Positions 17,837-28,390 are shown, counted from the stretch's first letter. The stretch: DNA of 64,000 bases from Novosphingobium percolationis (GCF_020179425.1 NZ_JAILYM010000001.1:372001-436000); one strand, 5' to 3'. Made by a program: numbers and translations. The notes: generated by a model from the sequence alone, not told the origin.

Positions 17837-18217
17837 ATGAAGTTCATGCCTTTGGTTCTTGTTGGCGCTGTTCTGGTCGCCGGTGCTTCGGCCGCCGATG
17901 CGCAGGCCGCTGGCGATCCGTCCAAGGGCAAGACCGTCTATGCCCGCTGCGCTGCCTGCCACGATCTTAACACCGGCGCGACGCGCCTCGGGCCGTCGAT
18001 GAAGGGAATCATGGGGCGCAAGGCCGGTTCGGTCGCTGGCTTCGCCTATTCGCCAGCGATGAAGGCCAAGGGCATTACCTGGAACGCCCAGTCGCTCGAT
18101 GCTTATCTGGCCGGGCCGGCCAAGTTCATTCCGGGCAACAAGATGCCGTTCGCCGGCTTGCCCAACCCGCAGGACCGCGCAGACCTGATCGCCTATCTCG
18201 CGCAGGCGGCCAAGTAA
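17837..18217 (+). CDS. Soluble class I c-type cytochrome
   Basis: 126 residues from ATG 17837, chosen because GGGGAG precedes it and the signal peptide begins there (MKFMPLVLVGAVLVAGASAADAQA). The haem is attached at C38-C41-H42 (CAACH). The axial methionine is M103 (GNKMPF), and the order of motifs is that of mitochondrial-like cytochrome c2. It carries electrons in the periplasm between the bc1 complex and oxidases. It is monocistronic, with a hairpin after it. Confidence 0.92.
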   Translation: MKFMPLVLVGAVLVAGASAADAQAAGDPSKGKTVYARCAACHDLNTGATRLGPSMKGIMGRKAGSVAGFAYSPAMKAKGITWNAQSLDAYLAGPAKFIPGNKMPFAGLPNPQDRADLIAYLAQAAK

Positions 18218-18242
18218 GCGTTTCGCTTTCAACCTGATGAAA

Positions 18243-18273
18243 GGCCACACCTGCTGCTTGAGCGGGTGTGGCC
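18243..18273 (+). terminator. Stem-loop after cytochrome c
   Basis: GGCCACACC (18243-18251) and GGTGTGGCC (18265-18273): perfect 9-bp stem, 13-nt loop, 25 nt after the stop. No T-run, so strength is uncertain. Confidence 0.5.
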
Positions 18274-18316
18274 CGCTCCCTAGGACTGCCCTGCAAAGCC
18301 TCGGGAGACCCACCGC

Positions 18317-19564
18317 ATGACCGCCAGCCCTGCCGCCGCCCTTGACGGCGTGCGCGTGCTCGATCTCTCGCGCGTGCTGGCTGGCCCTTGGGCCACACAG
18401 ATCCTGGCTGACCTTGGTGCCGACGTGCTCAAGATCGAGCATCCGGGGCGAGGGGACGACACCCGCGCCTGGGGGCCGCCGTTCCTGTCGCTGCCCGATG
18501 GGGCGCAAGACCCGCAGGAAAGTGCCTATTACATCGCCTGCAACCGCAACAAGCGCTCGCTGGCGGTGGATATCGCGACACCGAAGGGCGCGGACCTGAT
18601 CCGCCAACTGGCCGCCAAGGCCGATGTGCTGGTCGAAAACTTCAAGGTCGGCGGGCTCGCCCGCTACGGGCTCGATTACGCCAGCATCGCCAGCATCAAC
18701 CCGCGCATCGTCTATTGCTCGGTCACGGGTTTCGGCCAGACCGGCCCCTATGCCGACCGGCCCGGCTATGACTTCGTGGCGCAGGGCATGGGCGGGTTCA
18801 TGTCGGTAACGGGCGAAGAAGGCGGCGGGCCGCTCAGGGCAGGGGTGGCGATGGCCGACCTTTCCACTGGGATGTACGCCGCCGTCTCGATCCTCGCCGC
18901 GCTGCGCCATGCCGAACGCACGGGTGAGGGCCAGCAGATCGACCTGTCGCTGCTCGACACGCAGATCGCGATGATGGCCAACCAGGGATCGTCGTGGCTG
19001 GTGGGCGGGATCAATCCCGGCCGACTGGGGAACCGCCACCCCACCGTCGTCCCCTATCGCACGTTCCGAGTCGCCGATGGCGAGATCATCATTGCGGTGG
19101 GCAACGATGGCCAGTTTCGCACGCTCTGCGACCTGCTGGGCTGCCCCGAACTGGGCACCGATCCGCGCTTTGCCACCTCCGCCGCGCGGCAGGTCAACCG
19201 CGATGCGATCGAAGCGCTGATCCAGAGCAAGGTCGCGCACGAGACCGGCCTTGCCCTGATCGACCGGCTGGTGGCTGCCAATGTTCCCGCAGGGCCGGTC
19301 AACACGCTCAAGGACGTCTTCGCCGATCCCTTCGTCGAGGCGCGCGGCACGGTGCAGACTTTCGCCCGCGAAGACGGCGCGACGATCCCGACAGTAGCCT
19401 TCCCGGCGAAGCTTTCGGCCACCCCCGCCACTTATCGCAGCGCCCCGCCGCGCGTGGGCGAACAGACGCGCGACGGCCTTGCCGCGTGGCTGTCGCTCGC
19501 AGGCGATGACCTCGATGCGCTGGAAGCTGCCGGCGCGATCGTGCAAGGAACTTCCGTCCCTTAA
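18317..19564 (+). CDS. CaiB/BaiF family CoA-transferase
   Basis: 415 residues, the usual class III CoA-transferase length. N-terminal VLDLSRVLAGPWATQILADLGADVLKIE (positions 15-42) is the family signature. The catalytic Asp that forms the acyl-aspartyl intermediate is probably Asp181 (VAMADLSTGMY). These enzymes move CoA between carboxylic acids (formyl, carnitine, bile-acid or succinyl types); the substrate cannot be assigned. It sits alone between cytochrome c and zwf. Confidence 0.88.
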   Translation: MTASPAAALDGVRVLDLSRVLAGPWATQILADLGADVLKIEHPGRGDDTRAWGPPFLSLPDGAQDPQESAYYIACNRNKRSLAVDIATPKGADLIRQLAAKADVLVENFKVGGLARYGLDYASIASINPRIVYCSVTGFGQTGPYADRPGYDFVAQGMGGFMSVTGEEGGGPLRAGVAMADLSTGMYAAVSILAALRHAERTGEGQQIDLSLLDTQIAMMANQGSSWLVGGINPGRLGNRHPTVVPYRTFRVADGEIIIAVGNDGQFRTLCDLLGCPELGTDPRFATSAARQVNRDAIEALIQSKVAHETGLALIDRLVAANVPAGPVNTLKDVFADPFVEARGTVQTFAREDGATIPTVAFPAKLSATPATYRSAPPRVGEQTRDGLAAWLSLAGDDLDALEAAGAIVQGTSVP

Positions 19565-19595
19565 GCCGGATTGCAGCACCCGCAATGCAGTGCAA

Positions 19596-19633
19596 AAGTA
19601 TGCGCGGTTGGCGGTGACGCCGCTTGCATACTT
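19596..19633 (+). promoter_or_regulatory. Nested inverted repeat upstream of zwf
   Basis: AAGTATGC (19596-19603) and GCATACTT (19626-19633) enclose a second hairpin GGCG-GTGA-CGCC (19610-19621). It lies 93-130 bp upstream of the zwf start in a 161-bp gap. Could be the operator or a leader structure for the zwf-pgl-edd-glk operon. It does not resemble the known HexR palindrome. Confidence 0.4.
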
Positions 19634-19725
19634 ATGCAGTCTGGACCCCGCTCGAAACGGGTCTAGGGCTGCTGCTGGCGATATCGGCCGGGCTCGCCCC
19701 GGCGTGCCGAGGGAGATCCGTTTCG

Positions 19726-21174
19726 ATGGCCGAGACCAGCTGTTCCGCTCTGCTTCTGTTCGGAGCGACCGGCGACCTTTCGCGGCGGATGCTGCTGCCC
19801 TCGCTCTATGCCCTGCACGAAGACGGCCTGATCGACCCCACGCTGCGCATCGTCGGCACTGCGCGATCGGAACATGATGACGCGGGCTTCCGCGATTTTG
19901 CCAAGGCCGCGCTGGAAGAGTTCCTGCCCGCCGACCGCAAGGACGACGCCAAGCTGGGCACCTTCCTCGCCCGGCTCGAATACCAGACGCTGGATGCCTC
20001 GGACATCGACTCGTTCGGCGCGCTGGCGACAAAGCTCGGCGATACCAGCTGCGGGTTGTCGATCTTCCTGTCGACCGCGCCCGCGCTTTTCGAACCGACG
20101 ATCGAAGGCTTGCGCCGCGCCGGGCTCGCCCATGCCAACGTGCGCATCGGCCTGGAAAAGCCGCTAGGCAACGACCTGGAATCGAGCCGCCGCATCAACG
20201 ATGCCGTCGCCGCAGGCTTTGCCGAACAGCAGATCTTCCGCATCGACCACTATCTCGGCAAGGAGACGGTGCAGAACCTGATGGCACTGCGCTTTGCCAA
20301 CATGATGTTCGAACCGCTCTGGAACAGCGCGGGGATCGACCACGTGCAGATCACGGTCAGCGAGACGGTAGGCCTCGAAGGCCGCAAGGGCTTCTACGAC
20401 GATACCGGCGCTTTGCGTGACATGGTGCAGAACCACATGCTCCAGTTGCTCGCGCTCACCGCGATGGAACCGCCGCGCGATTACGATGCAACCTCGATCC
20501 GCGACGAAAAGGTCAAGGTGCTCCGCGCGCTGCGGCCTGTTAAGCCCGAGGAGATGGTGCGCGGCCAGTACCGTGCAGGCGCGGTGAAGGGTGAAAGCGT
20601 CCACGGTTACCTCGACGATCTCGGGCAGGATTCCGACACCGAGACCTTCGTCGCGATCAAGACCCACATCGACAACTGGCGCTGGCAGGGCGTGCCGTTC
20701 TACCTGCGCCACGGCAAGCGGCTGGCCGAACGGCGCAGCGAGATCGTCGTCGAATTCAAGCAGGTGCCGCACAACATCTTTTCCGAACGCGGCGGCAAGC
20801 TGCGCGCCAACCGCCTCGTCATCCGCCTCCAGCCCGAGGAATACGTGCGGCTTCAGGTGATGGCCAAGGAGCCGGGCCTTGATCGCGGCGGCATCGTCCT
20901 GCGCGAAGTGAACCTCGACCTGTCGCTCGCTGCGGCTTTTGCCAAGGCGCGCAAGCGGATCGCCTACGAACGCCTGTTGCTCGACCTGATCGAAGGCGAA
21001 CAGACCCTGTTCGTGCGCCGCGACGAGGTTGAAGCGCAGTGGAAGTGGACTGACGCCATTCGCGAAGTCTGGGCCAAGGGCGACATGGAAGTGAAGCCCT
21101 ATGCCGCAGGCTCGTGGGGGCCGAACGCGGGCATTGCCCTGACCGAGCGCGACGGGAGAAGCTGGAATGACTGA
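19726..21174 (+). CDS. zwf: Glucose-6-phosphate 1-dehydrogenase
   Basis: 482 residues. ATG 19726 (MAETSCSALLLFGATGDLSR) is preferred over an upstream in-frame ATG because GGGAG precedes it and the NADP-binding motif (GATGDL, 13-18) then falls at the usual place. The active-site signature RIDHYLGKE puts the catalytic-region histidine at 175. It oxidises glucose-6-phosphate to 6-phosphogluconolactone with NADP/NAD. It is first of the Entner-Doudoroff operon and overlaps pgl by 8 nt. Confidence 0.97.
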   Translation: MAETSCSALLLFGATGDLSRRMLLPSLYALHEDGLIDPTLRIVGTARSEHDDAGFRDFAKAALEEFLPADRKDDAKLGTFLARLEYQTLDASDIDSFGALATKLGDTSCGLSIFLSTAPALFEPTIEGLRRAGLAHANVRIGLEKPLGNDLESSRRINDAVAAGFAEQQIFRIDHYLGKETVQNLMALRFANMMFEPLWNSAGIDHVQITVSETVGLEGRKGFYDDTGALRDMVQNHMLQLLALTAMEPPRDYDATSIRDEKVKVLRALRPVKPEEMVRGQYRAGAVKGESVHGYLDDLGQDSDTETFVAIKTHIDNWRWQGVPFYLRHGKRLAERRSEIVVEFKQVPHNIFSERGGKLRANRLVIRLQPEEYVRLQVMAKEPGLDRGGIVLREVNLDLSLAAAFAKARKRIAYERLLLDLIEGEQTLFVRRDEVEAQWKWTDAIREVWAKGDMEVKPYAAGSWGPNAGIALTERDGRSWND

Positions 21175-21783
21175 GCAGGTCCAGGTCCGCTGGGCGCAGC
21201 CGGGCGACGCGGCGGCGGTCGCCGACCGCATCGCGACCGAACTCGCCAAGCCCGGCCAAAAGCGCATCGCCTTCACCGGCGGGTCGACCCCGATCAAGGT
21301 GCTGGCGCTGCTGCAGGGCCGCCCGCTCGACTGGTCGCAGGTGACCATCGCGCTGACCGACGACCGCCGGGTTCCCGACGATCATCCGGCATCGAACTTC
21401 GGCAAGATCCACGCCGCGCTGGGGGATACCGGCGCTCGGTTCGAGCGGCTGGAAGAGGGCATGGCAGTCGCGCCGTTCGATCTCGTCTGGCTCGGCATGG
21501 GCGAGGACGGCCACGTCGCCTCGCTGTTTCCGCACATGAACGCGCTGGTCCGTCCCGGCCCGACGGTGATCGCCACCACGCCGATCCCGCTGCCCCCGGA
21601 AGCGCCGTTCGATCGTTTGAGCCTGAACAAGAAGGCGCTGAAGGCGTGCGGCGAGATCATCCTCGTCGTCACCGGCGCATCGAAGAAGGCGCTGCTCGAC
21701 CGCGTACTGGCCGGTGACGACCGTTACCCGGTCTCCGATTTCCTGCGCGGCTACGGCCCGCCCGTCACGATCTACTGGAGCGA

Positions 21784-21787
<4 letters not shown>
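21167..21787 (+). CDS. pgl: 6-phosphogluconolactonase
   Basis: 206 residues of the DevB/SOL type, a little shorter than the usual 220-250. Visible blocks: [18 protein letters not shown] near the N-terminus, [18 protein letters not shown], and [17 protein letters not shown]. It hydrolyses 6-phosphogluconolactone to 6-phosphogluconate. It overlaps zwf (8 nt) and edd (4 nt), so the three are translationally coupled. Confidence 0.95.
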
Positions 21788-23607
<1,820 letters not shown>

Positions 23608-23664
23608 CCGGCGGACAAGATACCCCGCCGGGATCTGACCGGCGGCTGGGGGAGGGGTAGTACA

Positions 23665-24633
23665 ATGCAGCTCGTTGCCGTCGATATCGGCGGAACCCAT
23701 GCGCGTTTCGCGCTGGCCGAAGTGGAGACCGGGCGCGTCGTTTCGCTGGGTGAAGCCGTCACGCTCAAGACCGCCGATCACGCCAGCTTCCAGCTCGCGT
23801 GGGAAGAATATGGCCGCCATGTGGGCACGCCGTTGCCCAAGGCAACCGCCATCGCCGTCGCGGGCCCGGTCGGTGGCGAGATCATCAAGTTCACCAACAA
23901 CCCGTGGATCATCCGGCCTGCGATGATCCCTGAAAAGCTCGGCGCGGACGACTACATCGTCGTGAACGACTTTGCCGCCGTGGCCCATGCCGTGGCGCAG
24001 GCTGGCCCTGTACACTTCCAGCACTTGACCGGCCCCGACGAGGCGCTGCCGGAAACCGGCACGATCAGCGTCGTCGGCCCCGGCACGGGCCTTGGCGTCG
24101 CGCAGCTGTGGCGCGATGGCGGACGCTATCGCGTGCAGCCGACCGAAGGCGGCCATATCGACTACGCCCCGCTCGACGCGATCGAGGACGCGATCCTCGC
24201 GCGCCTGCGCAAGCGCCACCGCCGCGTTTCGGCCGAGCGCGTGGTCGCGGGCCCCGGCATCGTCGATATCTACGAAACGCTCGCCGGGATCGAAGGCCAT
24301 CCCTTCACCCCGCGCGAGGACAAGGAGCTGTGGACGCTGGGCGCTAGTGGCGAGGACAGCCTTGCCGCCGCCGCGGTCGATCGCTTCTGCCTGTCGCTCG
24401 GCAGCGTCGCGGGCGATCTGGCGCTGGCGCACGGCGCCTCCGCGCTGGTGATGGCGGGCGGGCTGGGCCTGCGGATCAAGGACACGCTGCTGCGCTCCGG
24501 CTTTGCCGACCGCTTCCGGGCCAAGGGCCGCTTCGAAGGCCTGATGGCCGCGATGCCGGTCAAGCTGATCACCCATCCGCAGCCCGGCCTGTTCGGCGCG
24601 GCGGCGGCCTTCGCGCAAGCGCACCACATCTGA
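23665..24633 (+). CDS. glk: Glucokinase
   Basis: 322 residues from ATG 23665 with a strong GGGGGAGGGG upstream. It is of the bacterial Glk (ROK-distinct) type: phosphate-binding VAVDIGGTHARFALAE at 4-19, catalytic-region NDFAAVAHAV, and VVGPGTGLGVAQLWR. It phosphorylates glucose with ATP, feeding zwf in the same operon. Located 57 nt after edd; a direct repeat TGACCGGCGG brackets that gap. Confidence 0.96.
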   Translation: MQLVAVDIGGTHARFALAEVETGRVVSLGEAVTLKTADHASFQLAWEEYGRHVGTPLPKATAIAVAGPVGGEIIKFTNNPWIIRPAMIPEKLGADDYIVVNDFAAVAHAVAQAGPVHFQHLTGPDEALPETGTISVVGPGTGLGVAQLWRDGGRYRVQPTEGGHIDYAPLDAIEDAILARLRKRHRRVSAERVVAGPGIVDIYETLAGIEGHPFTPREDKELWTLGASGEDSLAAAAVDRFCLSLGSVAGDLALAHGASALVMAGGLGLRIKDTLLRSGFADRFRAKGRFEGLMAAMPVKLITHPQPGLFGAAAAFAQAHHI

Positions 24634-24644
24634 GAGGTGCATGG

Positions 24645-24664
24645 CGCTTGGCGCTTGCCAAGCG
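24645..24664 (+). terminator. Stem-loop after glk
   Basis: CGCTTGGC (24645-24652), loop GCTT, GCCAAGCG (24657-24664): a perfect 8-bp stem 12 nt after the glk stop. Probably ends or trims the Entner-Doudoroff mRNA; no T-run. Confidence 0.45.
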
Positions 24665-24680
24665 TGCGCGGGTATCTTAG

Positions 24681-24712
24681 CTCCTGAGTTAATCATTCGA
24701 TTAATTCAGGAG
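24681..24712 (+). promoter_or_regulatory. 14-bp inverted repeat overlapping the RBS of the enoyl-CoA hydratase gene
   Basis: CTCCTGAGTTAATC (24681-24694), loop ATTC, GATTAATTCAGGAG (24699-24712). Thirteen of 14 pairs are Watson-Crick and one is a G-U wobble in RNA. The 3' arm ends in AGGAG, the first part of the Shine-Dalgarno AGGAGAGG (24708-24715), 7 nt before the ATG. It could be a repressor operator (TTAATC/GATTAA core) or an RNA hairpin hiding the ribosome-binding site. Confidence 0.6.
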
Positions 24713-24722
24713 AGGGTGCCCC

Positions 24723-25514
24723 ATGGAATTCGAAACCATCCGTCTGGAGCGCTTCGGCGCGGTCGCCAAGCTTGTGCTCAACCGCCCCGAGCGGCTCAAT
24801 GCCTGCCCGCCGCACATGGCGGTTGAAATCGCCGACGCGCTGACGCTGATGGGCAAGGACGTGCGCGCGCTGGTCATCACCGGCGAAGGTCGCGCGTTCT
24901 GCTCGGGCGCAGACCTTGCCGCGCGCGGTGATCGCCCTTCGCCCATCACCGGCGGCGCGGGCAGCTACAAGGCGCTGACCGAAGCCTACAACCCGATGGT
25001 GGCCAAGCTGGCGAAGCTGGGCGTGCCGATCATCACCGCCGTCAACGGCCCGGCCGCAGGCGTGGGCTGCTCGATCGCGCTCGCGGGCGATTTCGTGATC
25101 GCCGGGCGCAGCGCCTATTTCCTGCAGGCCTTCGTCAACATCGGCCTTGTGCCCGACGGCGGGTCGAGCTGGATCCTGCCGCGCCTGATCGGCAAGGCGC
25201 GCGCCACGCAGATGATGATGCTGGGTGAGAAGATCGGCGCCGAACAGGCTGAAAACTGGGGCATGATCTACAAGGCTGTCGACGACGACAAGCTGCAGGA
25301 CGAGGCGATGGCGCTGGCCGAGCGGCTGGCGAAGGGGCCGACGGTCGCGCTCGGCCAGATGCGCCAGAACCTTTTGAAGGCGCTGGAATGCGACCTGTCG
25401 AGCGCGCTCCTCGCCGAAGCCGAAGGCCAGCAGAAGGCCGGCGACAGCGAAGATTCACGCGAAGGCGTCCTCGCCTTCCTCGAAAAGCGCAAGACCCAGT
25501 TCCAGGGGAAGTAA
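24723..25514 (+). CDS. Enoyl-CoA hydratase/isomerase family protein
   Basis: 263 residues, the usual crotonase length. The oxyanion-hole segments are AFCSGADLAARGD and NGPAAGVGCSIALAGDFVIA. The active-site loop reads VNIGLVPDGGSSWILPRLIG: Asp replaces the second Glu of true hydratases, as in PaaG-type isomerases and related enzymes. It may therefore act in phenylacetate or fatty-acid degradation, but no other paa or fad gene is adjacent. Its start lies just after the RBS-overlapping hairpin. Confidence 0.85.
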   Translation: MEFETIRLERFGAVAKLVLNRPERLNACPPHMAVEIADALTLMGKDVRALVITGEGRAFCSGADLAARGDRPSPITGGAGSYKALTEAYNPMVAKLAKLGVPIITAVNGPAAGVGCSIALAGDFVIAGRSAYFLQAFVNIGLVPDGGSSWILPRLIGKARATQMMMLGEKIGAEQAENWGMIYKAVDDDKLQDEAMALAERLAKGPTVALGQMRQNLLKALECDLSSALLAEAEGQQKAGDSEDSREGVLAFLEKRKTQFQGK

Positions 25515-25529
25515 GGCAGCACATTTCCC

Positions 25530-25551
25530 CCCTCCCGTTTGCGGGAGGGGT
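25530..25551. repeat. GC-rich intergenic hairpin repeat
   Basis: CCCCTCCCG (25530-25538), loop TTTG, CGGGAGGGG (25543-25551), followed by TT and a G-run. A degenerate relative (CCCCCTACCGCTTGCGGGCGGGG) occurs at about 17653-17675, also just after a gene. Such elements are common between genes in sphingomonads (recollection, not searched); they may act as terminators or 3' end protectors. Confidence 0.45.
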
Positions 25552-25610
25552 TGGGGGGGGCGCGCAAAAACGCAATTGCATCGGGCCAGCACCCATGCTC
25601 ACGATGCGCG

Positions 25611-25982
25611 ATGCACCTCGATCTCGCCGCTGACGCCCCCGCCGCCGATCCCATCGCCTTCGACGATTTTCTCAAGGTCGATATCCGCATCGGCACCATC
25701 CTGCGCGCCGAACCGTACCCTGAAGCCCGCAAGCCCAGCCTCAAGCTGGAAATCGATTTTGGCCCGACCATCGGCGTCAAGAAAAGCAGCGCGCAGATCG
25801 CGACGCTCTATGCGCCCGAAGACCTGACCGGCCGCCAGATCGCCGCCGTGGTCAACTTCCCGCCGCGCCAGATCGGCAAGTTCATGTCCGAAGTGCTGAC
25901 GCTCGGCTTCGCCGACGAGGAGGGCCGTGTCGTGCTGTTCGCGGCCGATCGGCCGGTCCCCAACGGATCGCGCCTTTTCTGA
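25611..25982 (+). CDS. CsaA-like tRNA-binding domain protein
   Basis: 123 residues from ATG 25611. The body (FDDFLKVDIRIGTILRAEPY, then KPSLKLEIDFG, ALT-like GRQIAAVVNFPPRQIGKF and VLTLGF) is a stand-alone EMAP/CsaA-type OB fold, as found at the end of MetRS or as dimeric CsaA. CsaA has been described as a secretion chaperone and tRNA binder. Length is slightly above CsaA because of a 15-residue N-terminal tail. It is followed closely by a DUF488 gene. Confidence 0.85.
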   Translation: MHLDLAADAPAADPIAFDDFLKVDIRIGTILRAEPYPEARKPSLKLEIDFGPTIGVKKSSAQIATLYAPEDLTGRQIAAVVNFPPRQIGKFMSEVLTLGFADEEGRVVLFAADRPVPNGSRLF

Positions 25983-26010
25983 ACCTTGCGCCGACAAGTT
26001 CAGGCCCCAC

Positions 26011-26451
26011 ATGAACGCCATGACAATCTGGACCATCGGCTACGAGCAGAGCACCATCCCCGCGCTGATTGCCGCGCTCCAGGGGGCAGGGGTGGAGGTG
26101 CTGGCGGACGTCCGCGCCCTGCCGCTCTCGCGCCGACCCGGCTTTTCCAAGTCGGCACTGGCGGCGAACCTTGCCGATGCGGGCATCGAATATCGGCATT
26201 TCAAGGCGCTCGGCACCCCGGCGGACGGCCGCGCTGCCGCGCGCGCCAACGATCACGCCACGCTCGAACGTGTCTATGCCGGGCAACTCGAACTGCCGGA
26301 GGCCATGGTCGCGGGCGCGCAACTGGCCGAACTCGCGCGTGAAAAGCGCACAGCCCTGTTGTGCTACGAACGCCAGGCCTGTGGCTGCCACCGCACCCTG
26401 CTACGCAAGGCCGTGCTGGCCGATTTCGACGCGGTCGACCTGCTGCCTTAA
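26011..26451 (+). CDS. DUF488 family protein
   Basis: 146 residues from ATG 26011 (ATG 26020 is also possible). Family marks: IWTIGYEQSTI at the N-terminus, LADVRALPLSRRPGFSKSALA, YRHFKALGTP, and the C-terminal LLCYERQACGCHRTLL with paired cysteines. The function is not established. It overlaps the aroB stop convergently by 4 nt. Confidence 0.85.
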   Translation: MNAMTIWTIGYEQSTIPALIAALQGAGVEVLADVRALPLSRRPGFSKSALAANLADAGIEYRHFKALGTPADGRAAARANDHATLERVYAGQLELPEAMVAGAQLAELAREKRTALLCYERQACGCHRTLLRKAVLADFDAVDLLP

Positions 26452-27554
26452 GGAGCCAGTTCGTCGTCCAGAAATGCTGCAACGTCGCCCAGATCGACAT
26501 TCTTTGCCAGGAAGGTCTGTCCGATCCCGCGCATCAGCAGGAAGGGCAGGGTGCCTGCGTCCATCTTCTTGTCGTGCAGCATGTGGTCGGCAAGCCGGCG
26601 CCCGTCGCAATCCAGCCCCAGCGCCTTGAGCGAGGCGGGCAGGCCCACAGCGCCGATATGGCGCACCACGCGCTCTGCGTCCTGCCCGGCCATCAATCCC
26701 TGCCGCACCGAGAAGCGCGCGGCCAGAACCATGCCCAGCGCCACGCCTTCGCCGTGCAGCAGCCGGTCGGAAAAGCCGGTCTCGGCTTCCAGCGCATGGC
26801 CAAAGGTGTGGCCAAGATTGAGCAGCGCGCGAACGCCGGTGGTTTCCTTCTCGTCCTCGGCGACGATCCGCGCCTTGGCCGCCACCGAACGGGCAATCGC
26901 GGTCTCGCGTGCCTCGGCGTCACCGGCCAAAAGCTTTTCGCCGTTGGCTTCGCACCATTCGAAGAAGTCGGCGTCGTCGATCAGCCCGTACTTCACGACT
27001 TCGGCATAGCCCGCGCGCGTATCGCGCAAAGGGAGCGTGTCGAGCGCCAGCGGGTCGGCCAGCACCAGCGAAGGCTGGTGGAACGCCCCGACCAGGTTCT
27101 TGCCCATCGCGGTGTTGATCGCGGTCTTGCCGCCCACGCTCGAATCGACCTGCGCCAGCAGCGTCGTCGGCATCTGGATGAAGCCACAGCCGCGCTTGAC
27201 CATCGAGGCTGCAAAGCCCGTCAGGTCGCCGATCACGCCGCCGCCCAGCGCGATCACATTGTCCTTGCGCTCTACTTCCTGCGCCAGCAGGAAATCGACC
27301 GTCTCGGCCAGATACTGCCACGACTTGGTGCTCTCGCCCGAAGGCAGCACCAGCCATTCCGAGGTGATGCCCTCGGCGGCAAGCGAAGATTCGACCACGC
27401 CGCGCCACGTCGCCGCGACATTGACATCGGTCACCACCGCAACGCTGTTCTTGCGGATGAACGGGCGACAATGCCGGCCCGCTTCGGTCAAGATGCCTGC
27501 CGCAATTCGGACTTCGTAAGGGGCGCCAGCGATGGCGACGGGAATCACAGCCAT
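26448..27554 (-). CDS. aroB: 3-dehydroquinate synthase
   Basis: 368 residues. NAD-binding ALGGGVIGDLTGFAASMVKRG, the PTTLLAQVDSSVGGKTAIN block, metal and substrate residues in AGYAEVVKYGLI, and NLGHTFGHALE (a Zn ligand) are all present. It converts DAHP to 3-dehydroquinate in the shikimate pathway. The start overlaps the aroK stop by 10 nt, giving the common aroK-aroB operon. Confidence 0.97.
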   Translation of the reverse strand: MAVIPVAIAGAPYEVRIAAGILTEAGRHCRPFIRKNSVAVVTDVNVAATWRGVVESSLAAEGITSEWLVLPSGESTKSWQYLAETVDFLLAQEVERKDNVIALGGGVIGDLTGFAASMVKRGCGFIQMPTTLLAQVDSSVGGKTAINTAMGKNLVGAFHQPSLVLADPLALDTLPLRDTRAGYAEVVKYGLIDDADFFEWCEANGEKLLAGDAEARETAIARSVAAKARIVAEDEKETTGVRALLNLGHTFGHALEAETGFSDRLLHGEGVALGMVLAARFSVRQGLMAGQDAERVVRHIGAVGLPASLKALGLDCDGRRLADHMLHDKKMDAGTLPFLLMRGIGQTFLAKNVDLGDVAAFLDDELAP

Positions 27555-28150
27555 GAATCAATCGCCTTCAGGATCGTGTTTGCGGTGACCGAATGCGGCT
27601 GCTGGCCGCTGACGATATGGATCGCAGCCTGCTCGTAGTGCGGGCGGCGTTCTTCGCGCAGGCGCGCCAGGATCTCGCGCGGGTTGCCCTGCTTCAGCAG
27701 CGGGCGATTGTCCTTGCGCCCCACGCGCTCCACCAGCGTATCGACGTCGCTGTCGAGCCATACCGAAATCGCGCGCTCAAGGATCAGCCGCCGCGTCTCG
27801 GGATCGACGAAGGCACCGCCCCCCGTTGCCAGCACCTTGCGATCAGCGCTTGCGCCAGCGCCAACCAGGCGGGCGATCACCCGGCGCTCGCCATCACGGA
27901 AATAGGGTTCGCCAAACTGGGCGAAGATCTCGGGGATCGGCATCTGGGCCGCCTTCTCGATTTCCTCGTCGGCGTCCACGAACGGCAGGTCGAGCATCGC
28001 GGCCAGCCTGCGGCCAACGGTCGTCTTGCCCACGCCCATCATGCCCACCAGCACGATCGGCCGGTCGATGCGGCGGGCGATGCGCGCGATTTCCGCCGCA
28101 GCGAGCCCGGCAGGTCCGGCGTGGGGAAGAGGCGTCGCTTCGTGGTCCAT
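27545..28150 (-). CDS. aroK: Shikimate kinase
   Basis: 201 residues from ATG 28150 (MDHEATPLPHAG). The open frame extends much further upstream, but the P-loop then lies too far in; with this start Walker A GMMGVGKTTVG falls at about residue 35. Substrate-binding DADEEIE, LATGGGAFVD and the lid region RKDNRPLL are present. It phosphorylates shikimate with ATP. It is the first gene of aroKB; the divergent small membrane-peptide gene begins 102 bp away. Confidence 0.95.
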   Translation of the reverse strand: MDHEATPLPHAGPAGLAAAEIARIARRIDRPIVLVGMMGVGKTTVGRRLAAMLDLPFVDADEEIEKAAQMPIPEIFAQFGEPYFRDGERRVIARLVGAGASADRKVLATGGGAFVDPETRRLILERAISVWLDSDVDTLVERVGRKDNRPLLKQGNPREILARLREERRPHYEQAAIHIVSGQQPHSVTANTILKAIDSWL

Positions 28151-28252
28151 TGCGGCGCCGCCTATACTTGCGCTACTGCCCAGTGCAAGCGCCACGGCGG
28201 GCGGGGCGGTTCCCGCAGGAAAACGGGTGAGCCGGAAAATTGATGAGGTCGC

Positions 28253-28390
28253 GTGAACAAACGTATCCTGGCGGCAGTCATCGCGTTTGCGGTCCTGCTC
28301 GCAGTTCTGGTGGTGGCATGGATGATGGGTGGGACGAGACCGAGGGGTTGGATCGAAACGCCCGTGGCCGCGCCCGCCGGGATGCATTGA
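28253..28390 (+). CDS. Small single-pass membrane peptide
   Basis: 45 codons from GTG 28253 with GAGG 4 nt upstream. The peptide starts VNKRILAAVIAFAVLLAVLV, giving one clear TM helix after a short basic N-terminus, then a short Gly/Arg/Pro-rich tail. It stops 4 nt before the ATG of the next gene, which has no good Shine-Dalgarno of its own. That spacing suggests translational coupling and supports the peptide being real. No family recognised. Confidence 0.5.
   Translation: MNKRILAAVIAFAVLLAVLVVAWMMGGTRPRGWIETPVAAPAGMH

Noticed and set aside
17822..20032. 736-codon open frame antisense to cytochrome c, the CoA-transferase and zwf
   Set aside because: Same reason: mirrors codon bias of real genes and has no recognisable domain or start site.
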